Part shown: positions 19,319-28,238 of the stretch, in pieces
Layout: each line of letters begins with the position of its first letter
How positions within the stretch are numbered: position 1 is the first letter of the stretch
Origin: Gracilaria domingensis
Lineage: Eukaryota; Rhodophyta; Florideophyceae; Gracilariales; Gracilariaceae
Length of the DNA: 64,000 bases
Assembly: GCA_022539475.1 (NCBI GenBank)
Contig: VCMS01000001.1
Span: 558,001 to 622,000, forward strand
Reading direction: 5' to 3'
Notes under the pieces: generated by a model
Seen by the model: only the letters and a program-made list of their open reading frames with translations
The model's database searches: none
Told to the model about the DNA's origin: nothing
Position numbers and translations under genes: made by a program

Positions 19319-21046
19319 TTACTGAGTAGTCGCAGCAGCTTCCAGTTGCAAAGAGAGAGAAACAACATCAGCCGTCGGTCCCCAGTATTGTGCCGTTCCC
19401 GGACTGCGATACTCATCGCCCAGCTTCCACGATTCTCTGCTTTGTGCAAACTCAACGAACGGGGCACCTTCAAGATCGACGAGCATCTTCTTGATGACAG
19501 CGGTTTCCTTACCATGCCTTCTTTCAATGTTCATCATCATTGTGAGAGGGAAGCCTGCGGGGATCCATTCTTCGGGTGCCTTTGTGAGGTTGGATAACGT
19601 GGCAACATATCCCGTCTTTCCATTGCAGCAGAGCGCGGCAGCAACTCTTCCCAGACCATAGGTGTAGTTTGCGTCGAAGTTTGAAGGCATGGCACATCTT
19701 CCTTCATAGCCTAGATAATGCGGGACGCCAGAGAACTTGCCTGTGTATAATCCTCGTTTCTTAAGCACTGACAGTTGGGCGGAAGCCATACCAATAAGCA
19801 GTCGCTCGGCTTCGATCTTGGCAACCTGAACATTGCCATGAGGATCACGCTCAAGCATTAGTTGGTTCGCGATTGCTTCCGGTAGCTTCGAAAATAGCTC
19901 AGCATTGGTGGCAGAAAGGGCAGCTGTGATTTCGTCCCGCGTGAGAGTCTTTTCAGTGTCGGCCAGAATTTCGTTCAGTTCAGAGATGAGCGCCTCAACA
20001 TCGGGCATGAACTCCACAAGACCCTCTGGAAGGACGATGACACCATAGTTCTTGCCCATGCGTGCTCTAGCAACAATTAGGGTGACAATCTCGTCGACAA
20101 TATCTGTGAGAGTAGTGCCATTGTGCCTGACCTCTTCTCCGATAAAGCAAAGATTGGGATGAGTTTGCAGAGCACATTCCAGAGCAATGTGACTAGCTGA
20201 TCGTCCCATGACGCGAACAAAGTGGTAGGCTTTGCGAGCCGAGACAGCATCAAAGGCAAGACTAGCAACGCTCTCACAGTAGCTCTTGGAGGCGGTATCA
20301 AAACCGAACGACACCTGAATCTGGGCGTTACGCAAATCATTATCAATAGTCTTGGGGGCACCATTGACACCACATTTCAACCCGTGAGCACTGAAATCCT
20401 CGGCAAGCTTCATGGCATTGCTGTTACTGTCATCACCACCCACGATGACAAGCGCATCCAGCTGAAGCTCCTGTACGGTGTTTCGGACAGCTTCAAACTG
20501 GGCAGGACTTTCAATCTTGGTACGACCGGACCCGATCATGTGAAAGCCTCCTTGATTGCGATACGGGGCAACCATATCGGCATCAAGTTGCACGTAGTCG
20601 GCCTTGAGCAATCCATCCGGGCCAGAGCGGAAACCAAGAAGCTTGGACTTCGAGTTGAGCTTGGAGACGTAATCGAACATTCCACAGATGACATTGTGAC
20701 CGCCAGGAGCAGGGCCGCCTGACAAAACGACGCCGATAGTCTTGGGAGCAGTGGCCGATGGCGGTTGAGAGGTAAAAGACAGAGACGGCTGGCCATAAAG
20801 GTTAGGGAAGAGCTTGCTGACAAGGTCGTGGTCGAAGGCGGCAGTGGTGGGAGCACCTTCTACAAGGATGACGGAAGCAGGGTCTGCGAGCACTGGGTTG
20901 TATCGAGGGTTATAGAGCAGACGAGCGCGCTGCAAGGGCGACAGGTTGCGGTGCTCGCGCGCCAAGTCGGAATGCGGCTTGGACGCGAGCACTTCAACAA
21001 GCGTAGGGTCGGGTGTGTCAGCGAGCTTCAAAAGCTTAGTGGCCAT
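19319..21046 (-). CDS. PFP: pyrophosphate-dependent 6-phosphofructokinase
   Basis: Catalyses reversible transfer of phosphate from pyrophosphate to fructose 6-phosphate in cytosolic glycolysis/gluconeogenesis. The product is 575 residues from the ATG at 21046 (MATKLLKLADTPDPTL), the length of the long PPi-PFK clade. Motifs in order: SGGPAPGGHNVI (phosphoryl donor loop), GGDDSNSNA (the second Asp marks PPi rather than ATP use), PKTIDNDL (catalytic Asp), GRSASHIALECAL, and VLPEGLVEF followed by PHYLGYEGR (sugar-phosphate binding). All key residues are present. The frame is open further 5' but that part is Arg/Ala low complexity. Immediately upstream of the ATG lies a C11-T-C9 tract ending CTCTCCAG, which looks like a 3' splice site or pyrimidine-rich leader. 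It shares a divergent 523-bp GC-rich intergenic region with the reductase gene. Confidence 0.95.
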   Translation of the reverse strand: MATKLLKLADTPDPTLVEVLASKPHSDLAREHRNLSPLQRARLLYNPRYNPVLADPASVILVEGAPTTAAFDHDLVSKLFPNLYGQPSLSFTSQPPSATAPKTIGVVLSGGPAPGGHNVICGMFDYVSKLNSKSKLLGFRSGPDGLLKADYVQLDADMVAPYRNQGGFHMIGSGRTKIESPAQFEAVRNTVQELQLDALVIVGGDDSNSNAMKLAEDFSAHGLKCGVNGAPKTIDNDLRNAQIQVSFGFDTASKSYCESVASLAFDAVSARKAYHFVRVMGRSASHIALECALQTHPNLCFIGEEVRHNGTTLTDIVDEIVTLIVARARMGKNYGVIVLPEGLVEFMPDVEALISELNEILADTEKTLTRDEITAALSATNAELFSKLPEAIANQLMLERDPHGNVQVAKIEAERLLIGMASAQLSVLKKRGLYTGKFSGVPHYLGYEGRCAMPSNFDANYTYGLGRVAAALCCNGKTGYVATLSNLTKAPEEWIPAGFPLTMMMNIERRHGKETAVIKKMLVDLEGAPFVEFAQSRESWKLGDEYRSPGTAQYWGPTADVVSLSLQLEAAATTQ

Positions 21047-21569
21047 GACTGGAGAGGGGGGGGGAGGGGGGGGGGGAGGAGGAGAAAGTGTAACCAACAG
21101 CAGCAAGCAAACAAGTGGGTCAACGGCGGACGGCGCGACGGTCAACGTCTCGACGACGGCGGCCGTTTTATGCGGGAGACGGCGCGCGGCGCGCGCGCAT
21201 GCCAAAGGTGAACGCGCCACTGAGCTCGCGTCATGGGCGTCATGCGCGCCACGCGCGCCGCGGCCGGTCATTGGCTGCGCGCAGATTTGGCGCAATGCGG
21301 GCCAATGGGCGACGGCGAGTTGCTGGCCCGCCGTTTCATCATTGATGCGCTGCATGGGCGGCGCGCGCCGCGCCGCGCGCTCACTGCGCAGCGCCCGGCG
21401 CCACGCGCCCACTCCGTGGCCGCTGCGCGCGCGCGCCGCTGGCCATACACGTTGTGCGCTGGCGCTTGTTTGTCTGCTGCCTCTCTCTCTCGCGCGCGCG
21501 CGCTTGTATCTTCTGCCGCGCGCATCGCGCCCGGCGCGATGAGCTCCGCGCGCGCGCGACGTCGCCACC
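21047..21569. promoter_or_regulatory. shared divergent promoter region, GC-rich
   Basis: 523 bp between head-to-head PFP and reductase genes, rich in CGCGCG/GCGCGC words. Two G-tracts (21056-21064 and 21066-21076 on the + strand) abut the PFP start. A CT-rich stretch with CGCGCGCG runs around 21480-21515 precedes the reductase. No TATA box was recognised; the promoter role is inferred from gene orientation. Confidence 0.5.
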
Positions 21570-23411
21570 ATGCTCGCGCTTCTGTTCGCGCTTGCGCTGC
21601 TGGCGCTCGCGTTTCGCCGCGTGCTGTCGGCGCGGCGCGCGCGGCGGCTCGATGACGGGCCGCCGTTGTCGTCCGAGCTCAGTCGCCTCAAGGAGGACGC
21701 TTTTCGATACGTCGTGCCCAATCGCCCCAATGTGCTCGTCATGTACGCCACCGAGTACGGCTTTGCCCGCGAGGTGGCTCGCGAGATAGCCTCTCGTCTT
21801 TCGGGCACTGTTTCCGCTCGGGTGCTCAATGTCTTGCATTACCCGGTGGTCGACTTCACCAGCGAGAGCGTCCTGTTGTTTGTGTGCTCCACCACGGGCG
21901 ATGGGGTGCCGCCCACAGAGGCCGCTGATTTCCGCGACGCCTTGGTTGCGCGCGATGTCTTGCTGACAAAGTCGTTGCATGTCGCCGTGCTTGCGCTGGG
22001 CGATACCGCCTACCCCCATTTCTGTCGAGCAGGCGCCATTTTCGATGCGCTCTTCACTGCTTGTCCGCGCCTTGTCGAAAGAACCGACGTCAACCAAGAG
22101 GATTGGTCCGTCATTAATGACTGGATTGATCGTGTGTCGAGTGCCATTACGCCGCTCGTGGAGCGCCAGCATGCCACTGTACCGGATTACTTGCCGGGTG
22201 CTATGCTCAAGTACGTCGCTGCCAATCAGAACATCATACGATATTCGAGGAATAACCCCTACATGGCTACGCTATGCGGTCGCACTTCTCTCACATCGCA
22301 GGCCTTTGACATGCCAGATGCAAAGGAGGTTGTGCGCGTCGAATTGTCGGTAGACCCGCATCACATCGAGTACACCGTTGGCGATGCGCTCGCCATTATT
22401 CCCAAGAATAATTCGGAGCATGTATCTCGTCTTTTGCTCACGTTGGCCGTCAACGGGCACGAACTTGTCAATCTGCAGGACAAGCAGCGGCCTGTGTCGC
22501 TTGAAGACGCCCTGACAGACAGTCTCGATATTGCCACTATTAAGCCTGAGCTTGTTGCCCATCTGGCACGCCGTTCCGATGAGCGCTCCGATAAAGAGCT
22601 TGCCACTCGCATAGTGGGTGATGACCTTGCTCACCCGTCGCTTACCGAGTTTGGCAAGGCTTACGTGCAAGAACGTGAGGTTTTTGAAGTGCTGTGCGAT
22701 TTTAGAACCGTTCCTGTCTCACCGCAACAACTTGTCGATCATTTACGCCCGCTTCACGCTCGCTATTATTCTATTTCTTCAACTCCAGTCACCAGTTCTG
22801 ACCGCATAGCGATAACTGTGGATGTGTTGCGATACACCACGTTGAACGTTGAACGGCAGGGGGTCGCAAGTACCTATCTCAAAGACCGCTGCATCGTCAA
22901 CTCAACTCACATTCCTGTATTTATTTCGAAGAATCCCAACTTCCGTTTACCGAAAGACAGTGGAAAACCTGTTGTCATGATAGGGCCCGGTACAGGCATT
23001 GCTCCATTTGTCGCTTTCTTAGAGGAGCGAGTTGCTCGAAACGCATCAGGTCAAAACTGGCTGTTCTTCGGATGTCGTCACCAGTCACAAGACTTTCTCT
23101 ACAAGCAAAAATTGTACAACTTTGCAGATGCTGGACACCTCACGTTGTACACAGCGTTTTCCCGTGATGGCCCGGAAAAGGTTTACGTGCAACATAGAAT
23201 GAAAGAATGTGCGCAGCAGTTGTGGGAGTTGATGGAACAAGGCGGTCACTTGTACGTTTGCGGAGATGGTAGACACATGTCCGCAGATGTTGACGAGGCT
23301 CTGAGGGATATCATTGTCGAATGCAGCGGGTTTACTGCCGAACAAGCCAGCACATACTTGGAACTACTAGGCGAGCAGAAACGATATCAACGCGATGTGT
23401 GGGTTTCATAG
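21570..23411 (+). CDS. NADPH-cytochrome P450 reductase-like diflavin reductase
   Basis: Transfers electrons from NADPH through FAD and FMN to a haem acceptor, classically microsomal P450s. 613 residues. The N-terminus is a hydrophobic anchor (MLALLFALALLALAF) followed by Arg-rich residues, giving a signal-anchor topology at the ER. The FMN domain begins about residue 52 (NVLVMYATEYGFAREVA; STTGDG about 108-112; ALGDTAYPHF). The connecting/FAD domain carries RYYSISS and GVASTYL, and the NADPH domain GPGTGIAPF and the final VCGDGRHM. The C-terminal RDVWVS places the stacking Trp as in P450 reductases. It is shorter than plant enzymes (about 700), mainly at the N-terminus. The FMN loop TEYGFA differs from the common TGTAE form, so another membrane diflavin reductase is possible. 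GCCACCATG is a strong start context. Confidence 0.88.
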   Translation: MLALLFALALLALAFRRVLSARRARRLDDGPPLSSELSRLKEDAFRYVVPNRPNVLVMYATEYGFAREVAREIASRLSGTVSARVLNVLHYPVVDFTSESVLLFVCSTTGDGVPPTEAADFRDALVARDVLLTKSLHVAVLALGDTAYPHFCRAGAIFDALFTACPRLVERTDVNQEDWSVINDWIDRVSSAITPLVERQHATVPDYLPGAMLKYVAANQNIIRYSRNNPYMATLCGRTSLTSQAFDMPDAKEVVRVELSVDPHHIEYTVGDALAIIPKNNSEHVSRLLLTLAVNGHELVNLQDKQRPVSLEDALTDSLDIATIKPELVAHLARRSDERSDKELATRIVGDDLAHPSLTEFGKAYVQEREVFEVLCDFRTVPVSPQQLVDHLRPLHARYYSISSTPVTSSDRIAITVDVLRYTTLNVERQGVASTYLKDRCIVNSTHIPVFISKNPNFRLPKDSGKPVVMIGPGTGIAPFVAFLEERVARNASGQNWLFFGCRHQSQDFLYKQKLYNFADAGHLTLYTAFSRDGPEKVYVQHRMKECAQQLWELMEQGGHLYVCGDGRHMSADVDEALRDIIVECSGFTAEQASTYLELLGEQKRYQRDVWVS

Positions 23412-23760
23412 CCCACAGCGACCATGTAATATCTGATTCAGCGATGAGCTCACTCAAATACCCTGCTTACATTTAACCTCTCTTTCTAAGAACGGCTACA
23501 CGTACATACAACCAAATGATGCACAGTTTTCGCAAGATTCATCACAGATAAATATGTACACAGGTTTTGACGAGAAAAAGCTGTTGTATTCTGCTTTAGA
23601 CCGATGTGACCTACCGAAGGTAGATATAGTAAGCTTCGCGATCACTACAGAACTTCTATTGCGGGTCCTCCTTGTCCTTATAACCATCTAATCTGTACAA
23701 ATGCAATTCGGTGCCTACAAACTCATTCCGAAGACAAAATATTCCGGAAGCATCAAAAAG
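23412..23760. other. convergent intergenic, nothing seen
   Basis: AT-richer spacer between two convergent genes, presumably holding both polyadenylation signals. No gene or repeat recognised. Confidence 0.5.
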
Positions 23761-25296
23761 TCAAACCGACTCGTATTTCGGAAGACTACATGCAGGTCCA
23801 CTACTCCATTCCCCCACCTTTTCCTCCATTTGCGACCAAGCCTGCCATACAGCAATATGCGTCGGGTCTGCATCAATGCCCTTCTGGAACAATGAGCGAG
23901 CGACTTCAATATTGCCAACTTTTTGCTCCACTCGAGCCCATGCCTGCCATGCAGGGGCACATGTAGGGTCAGCAGCGACTGCCTTCTTAAACAAAGATCG
24001 TGCCGTATCTACATTTCTGTTTCGTCCCTCTACACAAGCCCATGCTTGCCAGCTAATAGCGTGGCGGGGGTCCGCTCGAGTGGCAGATTCGAACAAGCGA
24101 CGGGCCTCTTCCAGGTTGCCTTCTTCGGCTTCCATTCTCGCCCAAGCATTCCATGTGGGGGCATTATACGGATCCACTTCTGTCCCTCTTCTGAAGAAAC
24201 CCCGAGCCGCTTGTATATTACGACAGCGGTGTTCCATGATACCCCATGCTTGCCAAATGTATACATGCTTCGGATTTGCGTCAGCACCGCGCTTAAAAAG
24301 TTTCCTCGCGTTTGATATGTTACCAGCCTTTTTCTCAGCTAAAGCCCAAGCTTGATAAGTGGGCGCCACCTGCGGACCAGACATGCCCGGACAGGCCAAG
24401 GTGGCCAAAAAGAGCTGTCGTGAACGATCAAAATTTCCACAATGACTCTCAGCCGTACCCCATGCGTGGAGGATCTTGGCGCATTGTTTGCCATATCGGA
24501 GAAGACCTTCGCGGAAGAGATCCCTTGCTCTACCCCATTGCTTTTGTCTCTCTTCAAACTTCGCCCAAGCCAACAACGCAGCTATTCCATCTTCACCAGT
24601 GGCCTTCGAGACGGCGGTCTTATACAAAAATCTAGCGCGGGAGAAGTCATCTTGCGCCGCTTCAAAATTGGCCCACGCTATCCAAGTGCGGTGCGAATGC
24701 TCATTAAGCTGGGCTCCAGTCGCGAACAATTCGCGCGCTTTTCGCTTATTGCCATACTTGGCCTCAAACATCGCAAAGGCCTGAATGAGTGGTGCATGAC
24801 TGGGATCAATTCGCAACCCATTAACAAAACACTTCTTAGCGGCCGAGATGTGACCCCTCCTCTGTTCCATAAGCGCCCAAGCGTTCCACGCGGCAGCCTC
24901 GGTAGAAGGGTCAGGTGCAGTTCTAACAGCACGAGTGAACAAATCTCGGGCGGATTGCTCGTCGCCATGACAGCCTTCCAGACAACCCCAGGAACGAAAT
25001 ACTTCAGAGGAAGCATCAGCATCGACCAAAGACCGGAAAGCGGCGCGCGCAGCTTCGTAACGACGCTCGCTCAAGAGGGCACGTGCTTGTTGTAACGGAG
25101 AGGGAGGTGTATCGTTCCGTCCATCTCCAGAAGAAGGCCTCTTCGGTGGCGGCATCGGCCGACTTAGACGCTGCGCAGGCGCACGAACTGGCGCGGCGAC
25201 GGCAATGGTCATGCTCAGAACGGGTCGGAGCGGGTCACGACGCGACGTACGCAGGGAGAGTTTCCCAGCAGGGGTGGGTGAGATGAAAGCCGACAT
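23761..25296 (-). CDS. HAT-repeat protein, probable plastid RNA-processing factor (HCF107/Mbb1 type)
   Basis: 511 residues from the ATG at 25296 (MSAFISPTPAGKLSLRTSRR), whose first about 50 residues are Ser/Arg/Pro/Ala-rich and resemble a chloroplast transit peptide. From about residue 70 to the end there are about 11-12 consecutive half-a-TPR units of 34-36 residues with the signature W.AWA..E...GN...AR.LF..G...DP, for example TWNAWARMEAEEGNLEEARRLFE. Plant HCF107 and Chlamydomonas Mbb1 have the same architecture and stabilise or help translate plastid mRNAs (psbH/psbB) by sequence-specific RNA binding. Inference here rests on repeat type and leader. An alternative upstream ATG at 25566 would add 90 residues. 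The repeats are unusually regular, so a recent internal expansion is likely. Confidence 0.82.
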   Translation of the reverse strand: MSAFISPTPAGKLSLRTSRRDPLRPVLSMTIAVAAPVRAPAQRLSRPMPPPKRPSSGDGRNDTPPSPLQQARALLSERRYEAARAAFRSLVDADASSEVFRSWGCLEGCHGDEQSARDLFTRAVRTAPDPSTEAAAWNAWALMEQRRGHISAAKKCFVNGLRIDPSHAPLIQAFAMFEAKYGNKRKARELFATGAQLNEHSHRTWIAWANFEAAQDDFSRARFLYKTAVSKATGEDGIAALLAWAKFEERQKQWGRARDLFREGLLRYGKQCAKILHAWGTAESHCGNFDRSRQLFLATLACPGMSGPQVAPTYQAWALAEKKAGNISNARKLFKRGADANPKHVYIWQAWGIMEHRCRNIQAARGFFRRGTEVDPYNAPTWNAWARMEAEEGNLEEARRLFESATRADPRHAISWQAWACVEGRNRNVDTARSLFKKAVAADPTCAPAWQAWARVEQKVGNIEVARSLFQKGIDADPTHIAVWQAWSQMEEKVGEWSSGPACSLPKYESV

Positions 25297-26720
25297 TCTA
25301 GACGGAAACGACCAGGTGAAGATGCTGCGAGAAGTGGAGCGCGAAGGCTGGTACAGAGGGCGAGGAGGAGGCGACTCTGGAAACACGCCAACGTTGATAT
25401 CACGGGGTGGGCACGGGGCAGCTGGCGCCGGGTGCACTGCGTAGGGTTTGGGAGAGGTGCAATTGAGAAGCGGGCTTTCGCGGCCGAGATCGGCGGTGCG
25501 ACAAGGAAGTTGACCAATGGCAGGGTGGCGTTTTGCTCTGACTGCAGAACGCCGTCGACCAACCATCGGCCTTTCTCTCCGCGTTGGGCTTCGACATGGC
25601 TGCAGCTGATTGGCTACTGAGCGTTAGTACAATATCCTCGGCGTATCTTGACCCACAGGAAGCGGCAGTTCATGCAAGGGAAGGCGTTGATTTCTTGCCG
25701 GTTGGCGAGGGATACGCGCCACCCGCGCTGCACCCTCTAGCGTTTTCGCACAATGACATCGGTCGAATAGACACTAGAGTTGCGAGAGTCTGATATTACT
25801 CATCTTGTCTTCTATCGATAACACACATGGTTAACAACAGACTTCCCGCTGTTGATATCTACACCATACGCATGACATCGCTTTGTACGCTATACGTACG
25901 AGCGCAAGAATGCAGTTTGTCTCCATGCGAGCTTCTCTTCGCCAGAATGCAGTAAGATATCAAAGGTTACGGAGAGTATTGATGCTTACAACTTCGAACC
26001 CAGCATGTAAAATGCTGACTGCATTTTAGCCCATGCATTTTAGCCGCTAAAATGCAGTCAGCATTTCTCTCTCTCTCTCGCGGTTTGTACGTGTATAGAT
26101 AAATATTTCAAGTTCCTCATTCTTTTGCCACAGTGTACCAAAGGTACCAAGGGTGCATAACTGCTTGACACATAATTCGCACGAACAAATATTAATAGTA
26201 GTTTCAAAAACAGTAGTATGAAGCCCTGTTTTTGGTTTGAGTTCTGATTGGCTCCAAACATTGTCTTCATAATCGCAGCGCAAGGGGCGTTTTGCCATTA
26301 ATATTTGTTCTTGCGAATTATATGGTAAGCAGTTACGACTGTTCCATGGGTAGAACAGCAGGCTAAAGGGAAGGATACTAAAAGAGTCTTTAGTACTTTT
26401 GGCCTGGATTGGCCTTTCGACGAGAAAGCCGTGGCCACGTATGCCGCTGCACCTGCGAATACGTGAAATGTATAGATCCAATGTTGTGAAGTGATCCTTG
26501 AGAGCAAATAGATTGCTCGCTGGTAAGGTTAGAGGGCTACTGTCAGATCGAAATCCCTGTCCAGACAAGGCGTCCCGTTCCTCGCGACGTTCGCCATACC
26601 TTCGTATTTGCCACAGTCACCGCGGCAGCTTTTCAAGCGCAGACGCTTGACATTCTGCATTCCAATCTTCACGTTCATCACTGTTCAAATATAGACTCCC
26701 GCCTTGCGCGGACTGAAGCC
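25297..26720. other. intergenic with a perfect hairpin
   Basis: Divergent between the HAT-protein gene and clathrin light chain. Carries a 57-nt perfect hairpin (26010-26066), a following (CT)n run, and a GTACCAAAGGTACCAA word at 26136. ORFs on the minus strand (26047-26568) lack any family features. Confidence 0.5.
26010..26066. repeat. perfect 21-bp inverted repeat (hairpin)
   Basis: Arms 26010-26030 and 26046-26066 (AATGCTGACTGCATTTTAGC and its complement) flank a 15-nt loop that itself repeats GCATTTTAGC. Followed directly by a CT microsatellite. Origin (terminator, MITE remnant or small-RNA hairpin) unknown. Confidence 0.9.
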
Positions 26721-27384
26721 ATGGACGAAGGTAAGCACAATCCTCCTTTGCTTCGAATTTTCCGTAACGCCCTGAGTTTTGAGTGCTCGTCCCTGACATG
26801 CGCCTCTCCCCTCTCTGTGTTTTATAAATCCGGAAGACTTCTTCAAGGACTATCCTCCAGTCGAAAATGACGACCAAAACGACTCGTTGGATCAGGACGC
26901 CGCCGATGCTCCTTCTCCAGATCCTCTGCAGGCTTTTGTACTAGGAGGGCCAGACGATCAACCCGCAGCCGATGAATCGCAAGACGAGCATTACGGCAAC
27001 GGTGGACCCCCACCCCCGGAAGACGACCAACCCGAATGTCCCGCCGTCACGGAATGGCGCGCGTCCTTTGCGAAACGTCTACAAGAGAAGGTCGAGAACG
27101 AAAGAAGTGTCAAAGCCGAAAAAGCGGAACGTGCGAAAAATACCTTAGAAACTATGCATGCGCGATGGAAGTCCAACGTTATTGCATCCGAAGAAGCGAA
27201 TAAGAAGAAAGAGCGTGAGTTTATCATGCAGAGAGATGGCGTTATCTCGCGCATGAGCAAAAGAGGTGAGCCACCGAACTGGGAAATTATTCCTCACTTG
27301 GTGGATATGACTGGCAAGTATAAGGAGGGGGCTCGCGATACGAGTCGCATGCGACAAGTCTTGTTGCGAATGAAGAGCAACTAG
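26721..27384 (+). CDS. CLC: clathrin light chain (two exons)
   Basis: Regulatory subunit bound along the clathrin heavy-chain leg on coated vesicles. Exon 1 is only 10 nt (26721-26730, ATG GAC GAA G), followed by a 106-nt intron (GTAAGC ... CCGGAAG). Exon 2 runs 26837-27384. The spliced product is 185 residues beginning MDEDFFKDYPPVEN, an acidic N-terminus as expected. The central heavy-chain-binding helix is VTEWRASFAKRLQEKVENER with further long Lys/Glu coiled-coil. The conserved C-terminal block is WEIIPHLVDM...ARDTSRMRQVLLRMKSN. The ORF alone would start at an implausible TTG, so the mini-exon is the better model. Slightly shorter than animal light chains (210-240), typical of protists and algae. 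Confidence 0.9.
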
Positions 27385-28238
27385 ATAAACTACGTCTGCA
27401 CACTTTTGAGAGAGCTAATGCCGTCCGTACGCAGCAATTTCTGATCGATCCAAAGCGAGTTTGTGTTCAGTTTTACGGCGAGGTATCCCGCGTCTGCGAA
27501 GGAATCATTTCATACCAAACTCCATGAGCCAACTCTTCTTTCTTTGAAAGCTAATTGCCATCTCAAGGATCACAAGAGTACATATTCTGTACTCTTAACA
27601 GACCGCTCAATTCAATTTATTCATTCATGGAAGAGCGGTGGAAACACTTTTGAAGCCATGGATCTGCAGCGCCGAAGACATCGTCAATGTGGTCATGATT
27701 ACGTGTACGACAAAATGACGGGGGAATGTCGGGGGCCTGAGGTATTGCTTCGTTGCATTCTTCGCATAAATATGTAAAAGGAAAAACGACTTATGTACCT
27801 AGTTTCCTTTGATCCCACTCAAACTTGGCTGCGTATCCATGTTTCTTTGCAGAGCTGCTGCCACATCTCGATGACTCTGAATGATTTGAATGATGTGATG
27901 CAAATGTTATCGGTTGACTCTATACAAGAGCGAGGATGGAGAGTCCGCAGCTGTTCAACGGACTTCTGATCCCCATGGACACTTGATAAGTAATGTATAC
28001 GTTGCTGTCTTTGACCCAGCATACTCCAGTCAATGAGTAGTTTCATCAAGTTCGACTTCACGCTTGCGCCCATCTCGTCAAACTTTGTTAGAGGACCTTG
28101 ATTTCCATGGAGACGACATAGCAGGCCGTGACCATAAGATTGCAGTTGTGAGAGGAAGAAGATCGCCGATCCAACTTCCTTCGTTGTTCAGACTTATCGC
28201 ACGGCAGTTCCTCTCAATATAAAGGGGATTTGAAATGT
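27385..28238. other. intergenic, nothing recognised
   Basis: Convergent spacer between the clathrin light-chain gene and a minus-strand membrane-protein gene. A 104-codon ORF (27463-27777) has no family features and poor codon regularity. No repeat stands out. Confidence 0.45.

Noticed and set aside
19319-21829. 836-codon version of the PFP gene
   Set aside because: The first about 260 codons are composition-driven Arg/Ala/Ser; the ATG at 21046 gives the family length.
23711-24355. 214-codon + ORF antisense to the HAT-repeat gene
   Set aside because: Shadow of the repeat-encoding strand; periodic because the HAT repeats are periodic.
26047-26568. 173-codon minus-strand ORF next to the hairpin
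   Set aside because: Overlaps the inverted repeat and CT microsatellite; no recognisable protein features.
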